Positions 22,239 through 30,847 of a DNA stretch of 40,848 bases are shown here, in pieces. The notes under the pieces were generated by a model. That model had not been told where the DNA came from and made no database searches. It saw nothing but the letters and a program-made list of their open reading frames with translations. The stretch is from Rariglobus sp. (GTDB taxonomy: Bacteria; Verrucomicrobiota; Verrucomicrobiia; Opitutales; Opitutaceae). Every line of letters begins with the position of its first letter. The first letter of the stretch is position 1. Both the position numbers and the translations under genes were made by a program. The stretch lies in assembly GCA_029266495.1 (NCBI GenBank), contig JAQSWS010000029.1, positions 1 to 40,848 of the forward strand, written 5' to 3'.

Positions 22239-24959
22239 CTAGCTTGTTCGGGCATACAGCACCGCCACGGGCAGATCGGCAAAGACTTCCTGCAATGCCA
22301 CGGTCTCGCGACCGGTGATCCGGCCGCCGGTGAGCACGCTGGACCACGTGATTTCGTGATCGGCGAACCGGGCATGCGTATCTTCCCAGGCCGCGCCGAT
22401 CGGAGGCCAGTTGAGGCGTGAGGTGAAACGCGGCACGAGCACGGCCAGGTGACCGGCGCCTTCCGATCGCGTGAACCCGACGGCGTGGCCGGCGAGTTTC
22501 CCGGTTATCTCGAGCGGTGCGTAGGTGCCGTCACGGAAGAGACGTGGATGTTCGCGGCGGAAACGCAGCAGGCACCGTGTGAGGGCGAGCTTGATTTCAC
22601 CCGTTTCCCAGCGGGCGAACAGCTCGGCGAAGGGAACGCCGGTGCTGGTGGCCACGAGCGTTTGCAGCCGGGCGTGATCCACTTCACGGCGGTTGTCGGG
22701 GTCGACGAGGCTGAAGTCCCAGGATTCGTTGCCTTGATAAATATCGGGGACGCCGGGCGCGGTGAGTTTAAGCACGACCTGCGCGAGGGAGTTGATCATG
22801 CCGAGACGTGCGAGCCGTGCGGCCGCCGGCTGGATGTGGGAGACAAAGGCGTGTTCGCGGGAGAGCAACGCGCCCACAAAACGATCGCATGCTTCCAACC
22901 AGCGTTCGTTGGGATGGAGAATACTGGTGTTAACCTTGGCCTCGCTGACGGCCTTGCGCAGGTAACCGGTGATGCGCGCGCGAAATGATTCGTCGGGAGT
23001 GGCTGGCGGCAGCGGCCAGGCGCCGAGGAGCATCTGATAGAGGCGGTATTCTTCGTCCGCATCCGGCGCGGGACGTCCATCGATGTTGGTCTTGTGAACG
23101 GCGTTGAGCGTCCGCCACTCATCGAGCCAGACGAGCCATTCTCCGGGAATTTCGGAGAGGGCGTAGAGCCGGGCGCGCACGTCTTCACTCATCTTGGTGT
23201 CGTGGGTCGAGGTCGTGAGCATCGTCTGCGGGGTGAGGGCGAGGCGTGTCTGGCCGGCTTGATGAAAAGCCTCCACATCCCTGCCGAACACACCTGGTTC
23301 ACCGCCGACTTCATTGAGTGCGACGAGGCGGTTGAAGGTGTAATACGCCGTGTCTTCGACGGCCTTGGCGGTGACTGCGCCGGTGTATTGCTGGACGGTC
23401 AGAGCCCAGTCCTTCATGGCTTCGTGATGAGGCGGAATGGCGGCGGCTTCCGGATAGTCACCGAGCAACACGTCGCGAATAAAATGGATGATCGCGGGTT
23501 CGATCCGGGGGTTGTGGGCGAGCGCGGTCTTTGCCGCATGCTCGATCTCCGCACGGTCAGAAGGTGAGACGGGACCCTGGCGCCGATAAGTGCGGTAGAC
23601 GCGAAAACCTGCGATCACCTCCCGGATGGCTGCGCCCAGTTCGGCGACCGTGAGATCGCGCCAGCGCCGATCGATGGCGATCCGTTCATGCAGGGTCGTT
23701 GCGAGGGTGAGCACGGTGTTGGCGAACATCTCGTCGAGAATCAGCCGCTTCTTTTCGCGGACCATGGCGTCGAACCGCCCGTCATGACCGGTGAAGTCGC
23801 CGTAGATTTTGTCGAAGGCCGCTTCGTTGCGCGCATCGGTGAAGAGGCCGGCGAGTTGAGCGATGAACTCATATCCGGTGGTTCCCTGGGTGGCCCACGC
23901 CGGCGGCAGGGGCTCGCCGGGCGCGAGGATTTTTTCGACGAGAACGTAGAGCGGGTTCGGTCCGGAGAGGCTTTGCAGGCGTTCCAGGTAGCCCTCCGGA
24001 TCTCTTAAGCCATCGACGTGATCGATGCGCAGACCGGTCACCAAGCCTTCGCGGATCAAGTCACGCAGACGCGCATGACTCTCTTCAAACACGTGTGGAT
24101 CCTCCATTCGCAGGCCCACCAGGGTATCGATTGCGAAGAAGCGCCGGTAATTGGTGCCGTGGGCGCCGGCCTGCCAGCGCGCGAGCCGGTAATGCTGGCT
24201 GTCGATGAGGCGATCCAGCTCGTCGAAGCTGCCGGGATCGCCGGGCGATCCATTGAGCCGGTGCAGGCAGACCTCGAGCGCGGTGCGCGCTTCGGAAGAG
24301 TGGGTGAGCACGTCATTGAGGCGTTGTTTCCAAAACGTGGGATCGGCGGCGCTTACGCCCGATGCATGCGCGAGCTCGGGAGGAACGATGTGGCGAAGGA
24401 TCCCGGCGTAGGTTTCCGGTCGCAGCGGGAAGCGGGTTTGCTCGTGGATCAGCGCGAGCGCACCGTCTTCGTGGACGAGCCGGAGCTTTCCCTGTTCGAG
24501 CAGGACGCCGTAGTGCTCGGGGAGAAGCGGCACAAAAACACGGGAACGACCGGGGTCGGAGCGATCGTTCCAGTGGATGTCGAAGAACGACGCATAGGTG
24601 GAGTTCAGCCCGTGCTCGAGGACATCGCGCCACCAGCGATTGAAGGGGCCGTCGATACCCATGTGATTCGGCACGAAGTCAAGGAGCAGGCCCATGTCGT
24701 GTTCACGCAGGCGTGCGGAAAGCCGGCGCAATGCCTCCTCTCCACCCAGTTCCGGATTGATGAGGCGGTAATCACACACATCGTAACCGTGGCGGCTGCC
24801 CGGAGTGGGACGAAAGACCGGCGAGCAGTAACAATCAGAAACGCCCAGCGCGTTCAGATAAGGCACGAGGGCCGCGAGGTCATCGAAGGTGAAGCCCGCA
24901 TGGAGTTGGACGCGATAGGTGCAGCGGGGGATTCGCGGGGTTCCGGAGGAAGCAGGCAT
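22239..24959 (-). CDS. treY: malto-oligosyltrehalose synthase
   Basis: This 906-residue GH13_26 enzyme turns the reducing-end glucose of malto-oligosaccharides into an alpha,alpha-1,1-linked trehalosyl unit; TreZ then releases trehalose. Motifs are TYRVQLHAGFTFDDL (14-28), SPVFRPTPGSRHGYDV (46-61), LDFVPNHMG (93-101), TGLRIDHVDGLRDPEGYL with the nucleophile Asp, VLVEKILAPGEPLP with the acid/base Glu, and TSTHDTKMSEDVRAR late in the barrel. The length is at the upper end of the family (700-950). It is on the strand opposite glgX-treZ and separated from them by four genes, unlike the usual treXYZ operon. Confidence 0.95.
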   Translation of the reverse strand: MPASSGTPRIPRCTYRVQLHAGFTFDDLAALVPYLNALGVSDCYCSPVFRPTPGSRHGYDVCDYRLINPELGGEEALRRLSARLREHDMGLLLDFVPNHMGIDGPFNRWWRDVLEHGLNSTYASFFDIHWNDRSDPGRSRVFVPLLPEHYGVLLEQGKLRLVHEDGALALIHEQTRFPLRPETYAGILRHIVPPELAHASGVSAADPTFWKQRLNDVLTHSSEARTALEVCLHRLNGSPGDPGSFDELDRLIDSQHYRLARWQAGAHGTNYRRFFAIDTLVGLRMEDPHVFEESHARLRDLIREGLVTGLRIDHVDGLRDPEGYLERLQSLSGPNPLYVLVEKILAPGEPLPPAWATQGTTGYEFIAQLAGLFTDARNEAAFDKIYGDFTGHDGRFDAMVREKKRLILDEMFANTVLTLATTLHERIAIDRRWRDLTVAELGAAIREVIAGFRVYRTYRRQGPVSPSDRAEIEHAAKTALAHNPRIEPAIIHFIRDVLLGDYPEAAAIPPHHEAMKDWALTVQQYTGAVTAKAVEDTAYYTFNRLVALNEVGGEPGVFGRDVEAFHQAGQTRLALTPQTMLTTSTHDTKMSEDVRARLYALSEIPGEWLVWLDEWRTLNAVHKTNIDGRPAPDADEEYRLYQMLLGAWPLPPATPDESFRARITGYLRKAVSEAKVNTSILHPNERWLEACDRFVGALLSREHAFVSHIQPAAARLARLGMINSLAQVVLKLTAPGVPDIYQGNESWDFSLVDPDNRREVDHARLQTLVATSTGVPFAELFARWETGEIKLALTRCLLRFRREHPRLFRDGTYAPLEITGKLAGHAVGFTRSEGAGHLAVLVPRFTSRLNWPPIGAAWEDTHARFADHEITWSSVLTGGRITGRETVALQEVFADLPVAVLYARTS

Positions 24960-25063
24960 CTTCCCCGGAGGTTATCACGCGCATTTCCCTGGCATCATAG
25001 GGCGGCCTTCGGATGACGGGACCGTAGATTTTCGCGACGCCTTCACGGGCACGATCGGACCAA

Positions 25064-25096
25064 GCCGGATCCCTGAGCTCACGCCCAGGGCCACGG
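25064..25096 (-). terminator. GUGA-loop hairpin after mgtE (repeat copy 1)
   Basis: On the minus strand the RNA would read CCCUGGGC, loop GUGA, GCUCAGGG: an 8-bp stem with one G-U pair and a GNRA-type loop. It begins 14 nt past the mgtE stop. About 31 of 34 aligned positions match copy 2 at 26237-26270. No U-run follows. Confidence 0.5.
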
Positions 25097-25110
25097 AATC
25101 CGAGGGCGGC

Positions 25111-26145
25111 TCACATGAGCCACCACGTCGCCAGGCCGAGGAAGCAGCCCATGCTGACGACGTCGGTGGCGGTGGTCAGAAAGATGCTCGATGCGGTGGC
25201 GGGGTCGGCGCCGAGTTTACGCAACGTGACCGGGACCATCACGCCGGAGATGCCGCTGACCACGCAGGCGCCGGTCATCGCGCACATTACGGTGAGGCCG
25301 AGAACGACGGGCGAGTGCGTGGTGTTTTGCATCCAGGCGTAGGCGAACATGCCGAGGCCGGCGGTGAGGCCGACGAGGGCGCCGTTTACCAGGCCGAGCA
25401 GCGCCTCCTTGATGACGAGGGCCCGTTCGCGTCCGGCCTTGAGTTCGCCGAGTGTCATGCCGCGAAGCGCGACGGCGAGGGCCTGGCAGCCGGTGTTGCC
25501 CGACTGGCCGGCGAGCACGGGCAGGAACACCGCGAGCACCACGATGCTTTCGATCGTGCTTTCGAAAATGCCGACCACGCCGGCGGCGACGAAGGCGGTG
25601 AGAAGGTTGAGCTGCAGCCAGGGGTGGCGGAATTTCAGGCTGCGTTTCCAGTGGGTGCTCGTGTGTTCCTCGCTGTCGACACCGACCATGCTACCGGCTT
25701 GCGCGCTGATCTCGACGGCTTGGGCGGCGAAGAGTTTGGCTCCCCAGATGATGCCGGCGAGGCGTCCATCGGCTTCGCAAACGGGATAACACGGGTAGTG
25801 TTTGTTCACGGTGAGCTTGATCGCGTCCATCAGCTGCATGTCGGGCCGGAGGCTGAAGGGGCTGCGCAGCATGAGGCTCTCGATCGGGGTGCCGGATTCC
25901 GCGAGCAGGAGGTCGCGCATGGTCACGATGCCGAGCAGATGGTTCTGCGGATTCACCACGTAAACATAGGTGACGAAATGAGTCTTGATGATTTCGCGGA
26001 TGTTCTCCGTGGCTTCACGCACGGTGAGGTGGGGAGGGAAAACCGCCGCGGGTGATTCGACGAGATGCGCGACGGTCTTGTGATCGTCGGAGGAGGTGAC
26101 GACGGAGGGAGGGGTGACCTCGGTGGCGGTTTCGGTGGCGCTCAT
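25111..26145 (-). CDS. MgtE-type magnesium transporter without the N-terminal domain
   Basis: This protein of about 344 residues has a CBS-domain pair (about residues 25-155; THFVTYVYVVNPQNHLLGIVTMRDLLL and PCYPVCEADGRLAGIIWG) followed by a five-helix membrane domain of the MgtE/SLC41 family. That domain includes VFLPVLAGQSGNTGCQALAVALRGM and ATASSIFLTTATDVVSMGCFLGLA. Mg2+ selectivity resides in this membrane part. The cytosolic MgtE-N superhelical domain of about 120 residues is missing, so the protein is shorter than the usual 450. MSATETATE from ATG 26145 is a better start than 26172. No M-box leader was recognised upstream. Confidence 0.88.
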   Translation of the reverse strand: MSATETATEVTPPSVVTSSDDHKTVAHLVESPAAVFPPHLTVREATENIREIIKTHFVTYVYVVNPQNHLLGIVTMRDLLLAESGTPIESLMLRSPFSLRPDMQLMDAIKLTVNKHYPCYPVCEADGRLAGIIWGAKLFAAQAVEISAQAGSMVGVDSEEHTSTHWKRSLKFRHPWLQLNLLTAFVAAGVVGIFESTIESIVVLAVFLPVLAGQSGNTGCQALAVALRGMTLGELKAGRERALVIKEALLGLVNGALVGLTAGLGMFAYAWMQNTTHSPVVLGLTVMCAMTGACVVSGISGVMVPVTLRKLGADPATASSIFLTTATDVVSMGCFLGLATWWLM

Positions 26146-26236
26146 GTGAAGAAATCGTGGCGCAAAAAGCATTCCATTTACACGCCAAATCGCACGCGAT
26201 GTGCGTTTCGGGTTTTATTTACGGAGGGCCAGTCTG

Positions 26237-26270
26237 GCCGGCATCCCTGCGCTCACGCTCAGGGCCACGG
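26237..26270 (-). terminator. GUGA-loop hairpin after the S9 peptidase gene (repeat copy 2)
   Basis: Minus-strand RNA reads CCCUGAGC, loop GUGA, GCGCAGGG, a stem with one A-G mismatch, 1-2 nt past the peptidase stop at 26272. A second perfect 6-bp dyad (GGCCAG A CTGGCC, about 26227-26239) follows on the same strand. The sequence is shared with copy 1 after mgtE. Confidence 0.5.
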
Positions 26271-26271
26271 G

Positions 26272-28584
26272 TTATGTGCCGGTGCCCATCATCATGCTTT
26301 CGGCGGGTTTGACGGGAGCGGGAGGAACGACGGGAGGCTTCACGGGAGGAGGGGGCGGCGGCAGGGGTTGGGCGGGCGTGCCGATGAAGCGCTGAAAAAA
26401 CGCATCAAAGCGGACGAGGCGGTCGATCCGTTGCTGCGGGTCACCGTTGCGATTGAGATGATGCGAGGCGCGTGGATAGCGGACGAATTCGACGGGGCGG
26501 CCGAGGAGCTTGAGGCTGCGATAAAGCAGCTCGCTTTGGGCGGTGCCGGTCTGGTTGTCGGCGTCGTTTTGCTTGATGAGGAGCGGCGTGTGAATCGAAT
26601 CAGCCCGGGTGAGGGGTGATTGGGCATCGAGGAGCTTGCGGGTTTCCGGCTGCCAGGGGTATCCGCCGAAATGCCAGGGCACGAGCGGCCAGGCGTCACC
26701 TTCGCCGAAGAACGTGGTGAGGTCATAGACGCCGCGCGCGGCGATGGCGGCTTTGAAGCGCGGGTCGGTGGAAATAATCCACGCTGCCAGATAGGCGCCA
26801 TAGCTGCCTCCGAGGATTACCTGGCGATCGGGGTCGACCCAGTTCTCCCTGGCAACGGCCTCGGCCGCGGCAAGGACGTCCCCGGCGGGACCGGGTCCCC
26901 AGTTTTGAAAGCTGGCGCGTTGAAATTTATAGCCGTAGCCGGAGGAGCCGCGGGGATTGACGAAGAGGATGGCGTAGCCGCGGGCGGCGAAGAACTGCAC
27001 CTCGTGCCAGACTGCGGGATTGGCCGCTCCCCACATCGTGGCGGGGCCGCCGTGGACCATGACGAGGAGCGGGTAGTGGAACCCTCCCTCGAGGTAGGGT
27101 GGTTTGACCACCCAGTATTCGACCTCGATCCCGTCGGGGCGCTTGATCTTCCGGCGCTCGGGAGCGGCGGTCTTTTTGTCGCGCAACCAATCGCTGTTGT
27201 GCGCAGTGAGGATCCGGGAGGAGCGGCCGGCAAGGCTGGTGCGGTAGAGTTCCCCGGGATTGCCGGAGCGGGCGATCACGAGCGAGAGGTCGTCGGATCC
27301 AACGGAGTAACCGGTCACCCAGGTATCCGGACTGGTGATACGCTCGGGATTGCCTCCGCCGGGGGCCACGCGATGGAGGGGGACGCCGCCACTGGTTTCC
27401 GCGGTGAAATAGATGAACTTGCCATCTGACGACCAGCGGGGGTGTTCGGCTGTGCGGTCGAATTTTTCCGTGACGATCTTGAGTTTGCCATCTTCGACCC
27501 CGACCACGGCGATGCGGGTCTGGCCGTAGCTGAGATCGGCCGGATCGGCGGAAGGCTGGGCGGTGCAGGCCACGAGTTTTCCGTCGGGGGAGACGACCGG
27601 CCGGTCGAGGGACCAAGTGTCGGATTTGAGCAACGAACGCAGGTGAGTGCCGTCCGCCTGGAGAATGAGCAGCTGGCGGGTTTGCACGCGGTCCGGGTGG
27701 GCGTCCTCGTTCGCGGGTCCGCTGCACACGATGTGCCGGCCGTCCGGCAGCCAGGCGGGATGCGTGCGCGAGAGGAAGCCCGGGGTGAGATCGACCGGCT
27801 CGGCGCCGGCGCGCTCGATGATGAAAAGATGGATGAATTCGGGTTCGTCCCCGGCGGCGAGGCTGGCGTTGAAATCGGGCCGATGGGTGACGACCGGATC
27901 ACGGAGTTTTTCGTTGCGGGCAAGCCAGGCGAGCCGGGCGGCGAGAGTGCCATCGGGAGAGGGCGTGGGCGGGGGGGACGGTTTTTTGGGGCCGGGGCTT
28001 GGAGCGGAGGGAGGAGTCGGCGAAGGTGCCGCTGGAGCCGGGGCGAGTGTTTCAAGGGACCACGTCGGTGTGGTCACGGGGGCCTTCGCTTTTTCCAGCG
28101 CGGCTTTTGCCTCGGAATAGGTGACGACAGCCGTGAACAGCAGACGCGTGCCATCCGGCGACCATTGCGGGGTGGCCGCGCCGCGAAGAGCAGGAGTCAC
28201 CGCGTAAGGTTCACCGCCGGCGACGGGCATCACCCAGATGCGGGCTTCGTTGTCTCCTTCGGGGCGCACAAACGCGATGCGGTCGCCGGAGGGATGCCAG
28301 GACGGCAGGTGGGCCACCGGGCCGGCGGCGGTGAGTTCGCGGGGGGCCTCGTCGCCATCGGTGGCGGCCAGCCAGAGACGGTTGCGATAGACGACGTCCC
28401 CGGAGGGCAGGGATTCGAGGGAGCGCACCGTATAGGCGATCCTTTTGCCATCGGGCGAGAGCGCGGGGGAGGCGGGGTGGCTGATTTTCAGGAGGTCGCT
28501 TGCGGTGATCAGGGTGTCGAGGGGCTCCGCGTGAAGGACGGTGCAAAGCAAAGCAAGCGCCCAAGGCAGGGGAAGGAAGCGCAT
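26272..28584 (-). CDS. secreted S9 family peptidase (prolyl oligopeptidase/acylaminoacyl-peptidase type)
   Basis: This 770-residue protein has signal peptide MRFLPLPWALALLCTVLHA. A seven-bladed WD40/TolB-like propeller (about 25-490; repeated SPDGKRIAYT, SPDGTRLLFT, SSDGKFIYFT motifs) precedes the alpha/beta hydrolase domain. The triad is S594 in GGSYGAYLA, D674 in IKQNDADNQ and H708 in RASHHLN. Within the propeller is a low-complexity Pro/Ser insert near 178-212 (APSPTPPSAPSPGPKKPSPP), and the C-terminus carries a Pro/Val/Lys tail of about 30 residues with runs of Pro. Both are unusual for the family. The enzyme likely degrades peptides in the periplasm or outside the cell. It is divergent from dgt, with only 49 nt between the start codons. 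Confidence 0.93.
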   Translation of the reverse strand: MRFLPLPWALALLCTVLHAEPLDTLITASDLLKISHPASPALSPDGKRIAYTVRSLESLPSGDVVYRNRLWLAATDGDEAPRELTAAGPVAHLPSWHPSGDRIAFVRPEGDNEARIWVMPVAGGEPYAVTPALRGAATPQWSPDGTRLLFTAVVTYSEAKAALEKAKAPVTTPTWSLETLAPAPAAPSPTPPSAPSPGPKKPSPPPTPSPDGTLAARLAWLARNEKLRDPVVTHRPDFNASLAAGDEPEFIHLFIIERAGAEPVDLTPGFLSRTHPAWLPDGRHIVCSGPANEDAHPDRVQTRQLLILQADGTHLRSLLKSDTWSLDRPVVSPDGKLVACTAQPSADPADLSYGQTRIAVVGVEDGKLKIVTEKFDRTAEHPRWSSDGKFIYFTAETSGGVPLHRVAPGGGNPERITSPDTWVTGYSVGSDDLSLVIARSGNPGELYRTSLAGRSSRILTAHNSDWLRDKKTAAPERRKIKRPDGIEVEYWVVKPPYLEGGFHYPLLVMVHGGPATMWGAANPAVWHEVQFFAARGYAILFVNPRGSSGYGYKFQRASFQNWGPGPAGDVLAAAEAVARENWVDPDRQVILGGSYGAYLAAWIISTDPRFKAAIAARGVYDLTTFFGEGDAWPLVPWHFGGYPWQPETRKLLDAQSPLTRADSIHTPLLIKQNDADNQTGTAQSELLYRSLKLLGRPVEFVRYPRASHHLNRNGDPQQRIDRLVRFDAFFQRFIGTPAQPLPPPPPPVKPPVVPPAPVKPAESMMMGTGT

Positions 28585-28633
28585 ATTAGATTGGCAGATT
28601 GGAGATCATCGAAAACGGTTTCCACCCTCAAAC

Positions 28634-29902
28634 ATGACCAATCGCTTTTATAGTTCTTTTGACGAAGAGGCGTGGGGTGAGGCCCGCAAAAGCGATTATC
28701 GCACGTCGTTTCAGGTGGACCGCGACCGCGTGATCCATGCGCATGCGTTTCGCAAGCTCCAGTCAAAGACGCAGGTGTTTCTATCGGGCGAATATGACTT
28801 CTATCGCACGCGGCTCACGCATTCGATGGAAGTCGCGCAGATCGGACGCTCGATCTGCCACTATTTGCTGTCGCAAGGCGGGCCGTTGGCCACGGATTTT
28901 TTCATCGATGGCGACCTGGTCGAGGCGGTGTGTCTCTCGCATGATCTCGGGCATCCGCCATTCGGGCATTCGGGCGAGCGCACGTTGCAGGAGTTGATGG
29001 CACCGCACGGTGGTTTCGAGGGCAACGCGCAGACGCTCCATCTCCTGACGGAGACAATGTATCAAAACGAGGCGAGTGTGCACGGTATGCAGCCGACGCG
29101 GGCGCTCCTCGATGGCGTGCTTAAATACAAGAAGCTCCGCCGCGAGTTTCCCCAGCCCCCGCACAATCATTTTCTCTACGATCCGCAGACGATTTATCGC
29201 GACTTCGTGTTCGGTGGCGCGCCGATCCCGGCGGCGCTGCACGAAGGCGAGGCGCTGAATAAATTCAAAAGCGTCGAGTGCCAGATCATGGATTGGGCGG
29301 ACGACGCGGCCTATTCGCTCAACGATATTGTCGATGGCGTGAAGGCGGGGTTTCTTACGATCGACCGCATCGAAAGCTGGGCGGCGGGCGTGGGTATCGA
29401 TGCGGAGCGCCAGCATCACCTGGAGACGCTCCTCCGCGCGATTCGCGGCGACAAGCTGGAGGCGGTGTTCGCCGACAAGATCGGAGGTTTTATCACCGCG
29501 TGCCGTCTGCGTCCTCGCGTTAACTTTATGTCGGGACGGACGCACCGTTATGCCTTTGACCTGGTGGTCGCTCCCGAGGCGCTGCGCGAGGCGCAGTTTT
29601 TCAAGACGATGGCCAACGACATTATTTTCGAGAGTCCGCAGCTTCAGCAGATCGAGCACAAGGCGCGGAAGGTGCTCTTCAGCCTGTGGGAGTCGTGCTG
29701 GCACAACTACGTCGAGAAACGCGGACGCGTGATCAACATCCTGCCGCCGCGGGTCGGCCGGCTGGTGGATGCGGAGACCGAGGTGGCCGGCAAGGCGCGG
29801 CGCATCTGCGACTGGCTCGCCGGGCTGACGGATGGCTTGATCGTGCGCACTTACAAGCGCCTCAACGATCCCGACTTTGGATCGATCCGGGATCTGAGCT
29901 GA
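28634..29902 (+). CDS. dgt: deoxyguanosine triphosphate triphosphohydrolase (dGTPase)
   Basis: This 422-residue HD-superfamily enzyme hydrolyses dGTP (or dNTPs) to the nucleoside and triphosphate. Metal ligands visible are H63 in RTRLTHSMEVAQIGRSI, H103/D104 in CLSHDLGHPPFGHSGE, and an Asp in MDWADDAAYSLNDIVDG. The C-terminal HD-assoc region (residues about 310-405) is present (RTHRYAFDLVV, FSLWESCWHNYV). Length and motif order match family members. ATG 28634 (MTNRFYSSFDEEAWGE) is chosen; the open frame upstream overlaps the opposite-strand peptidase gene and is not family-like. Confidence 0.94.
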   Translation: MTNRFYSSFDEEAWGEARKSDYRTSFQVDRDRVIHAHAFRKLQSKTQVFLSGEYDFYRTRLTHSMEVAQIGRSICHYLLSQGGPLATDFFIDGDLVEAVCLSHDLGHPPFGHSGERTLQELMAPHGGFEGNAQTLHLLTETMYQNEASVHGMQPTRALLDGVLKYKKLRREFPQPPHNHFLYDPQTIYRDFVFGGAPIPAALHEGEALNKFKSVECQIMDWADDAAYSLNDIVDGVKAGFLTIDRIESWAAGVGIDAERQHHLETLLRAIRGDKLEAVFADKIGGFITACRLRPRVNFMSGRTHRYAFDLVVAPEALREAQFFKTMANDIIFESPQLQQIEHKARKVLFSLWESCWHNYVEKRGRVINILPPRVGRLVDAETEVAGKARRICDWLAGLTDGLIVRTYKRLNDPDFGSIRDLS

Positions 29903-29926
29903 AGATCGCGGGCGGGATTGCCTGCA

Positions 29927-30002
29927 GCAAAGTAGACGCGGTGTCCGGCCGTGTTTCGGAGATGGAAAAGGGAAACGCGGCAGGATGCGGCGTCTACTTT
30001 GC
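29927..30002. terminator. long imperfect hairpin between convergent dgt and HD genes
   Basis: GCAAAGTAGACGC at 29927-29939 pairs perfectly with GCGTCTACTTTGC at 29990-30002. The bases in between continue the pairing with mismatches (GTGTTTC with GAAACGC). The right arm includes the last codons and the TAG of the minus-strand HD gene. Lying between two convergent genes, it may end transcription from both sides. Confidence 0.55.
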
Positions 30003-30590
30003 CAGATGACCCGCCTTGACCGCGTCGGCGATCATTTGGGCGGCGTAAGTCCAGACTTCGGCCGCACCGTCTGCGATGTGGCGGTTCCGCGCGATGACGC
30101 GGTCGCTGGTCACCCCATGCTGGCGCCAGGCGGCTCCTTCGGTGAGGCAGTTTTGCAGCATTGGTTGAAACCGGTCCACCGCCGCGGCGAATTTTGCCTC
30201 GGGCGTTTCCCGGGCTTCGAATTCGTCCCAGAGCCCGCGGAATTCCGCCGCCTGGTCGGACGGGAGCAGCCCGAAAATCCGATCGGCCGCACGCGCTTCG
30301 CGGTCGTGTTGACCGGCCATGCGGGCGGTGTCGTAGGCGAAGGTATCACCGGCGTCGATTTCGACGATGTCGTGGATCAAGAGCATCTTGATCACACGCA
30401 AAACATCGAGCCCCGGCGTATTGGTGTGCTCGGCCAGCACCAGCACGATCAAACAAAGGTGCCACGAATGCTCCGCGTCGTTTTCCTGACGGCGGCTTTG
30501 GGTGAGCAGCGTCTGGCGGAAGACCTCCTTGAGCTTGTCGACCTCGACGATGAACCGGATCTGTTGCGCCAACCGCGCTTGCGTGGACAT
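29994..30590 (-). CDS. HD domain protein, YfbR/HDDC2-like nucleotidase
   Basis: This 198-residue HD protein has LKEVFRQTLLTQSRRQENDAEHSWHLCLIVLVLAEH (H in DAEHSWH), HD in MLLIHDIVEIDAGDTFAYD, and a C-terminal helix block with DRFQPMLQNCL. This is the pattern of the YfbR/HDDC2 group, in which characterised members are 5'-deoxyribonucleotidases. The length (about 200) fits. ATG 30590 (MSTQARLAQQ) is chosen; the frame upstream is open through a 41-nt palindrome but not coding. It is convergent with dgt, another nucleotide-acting HD enzyme, so both may touch dNTP pools. Confidence 0.88.
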   Translation of the reverse strand: MSTQARLAQQIRFIVEVDKLKEVFRQTLLTQSRRQENDAEHSWHLCLIVLVLAEHTNTPGLDVLRVIKMLLIHDIVEIDAGDTFAYDTARMAGQHDREARAADRIFGLLPSDQAAEFRGLWDEFEARETPEAKFAAAVDRFQPMLQNCLTEGAAWRQHGVTSDRVIARNRHIADGAAEVWTYAAQMIADAVKAGHLAK

Positions 30591-30683
30591 GGCCGCACGA
30601 ATGTCGGCCGGGTTGCTTCTTGGCGAGCGCGGACCCGTGGACCGGACACTGATGAAGCGATGGGTGAGAGAGAGGGCGGCGGA

Positions 30684-30724
30684 CCAATCCAGTTTGTCAC
30701 TTATTAAGTGACAAACTGGATTGG
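30684..30724. promoter_or_regulatory. 41-nt near-perfect palindrome between HD gene and serA
   Basis: Arms 30684-30703 (CCAATCCAGTTTGTCACTTA) and 30705-30724 are exact reverse complements around one T. The arms are AT-richer than everything around them. It lies about 94 nt upstream of the HD gene start and 123 nt upstream of the serA start, in the divergent intergenic region, so it could be an operator. It could also be a remnant of a small mobile element. Confidence 0.6.
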
Positions 30725-30847
30725 CGAGCACCCGATACGGGGCGGGAGGAGGGTGGGGTGGATGGCTGAAAAGAGGCATGACGGGGCGGGCCAACCTTTT
30801 CCTTGCTTGCGGGGGCGGGGGGCTCTTCGATTGCGGGCTATTTTCCC

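Noticed and set aside
24960-25063. Possible small gene between treY and mgtE
   Set aside because: No frame with a sensible start or composition; only the hairpin repeat next to it is supported.
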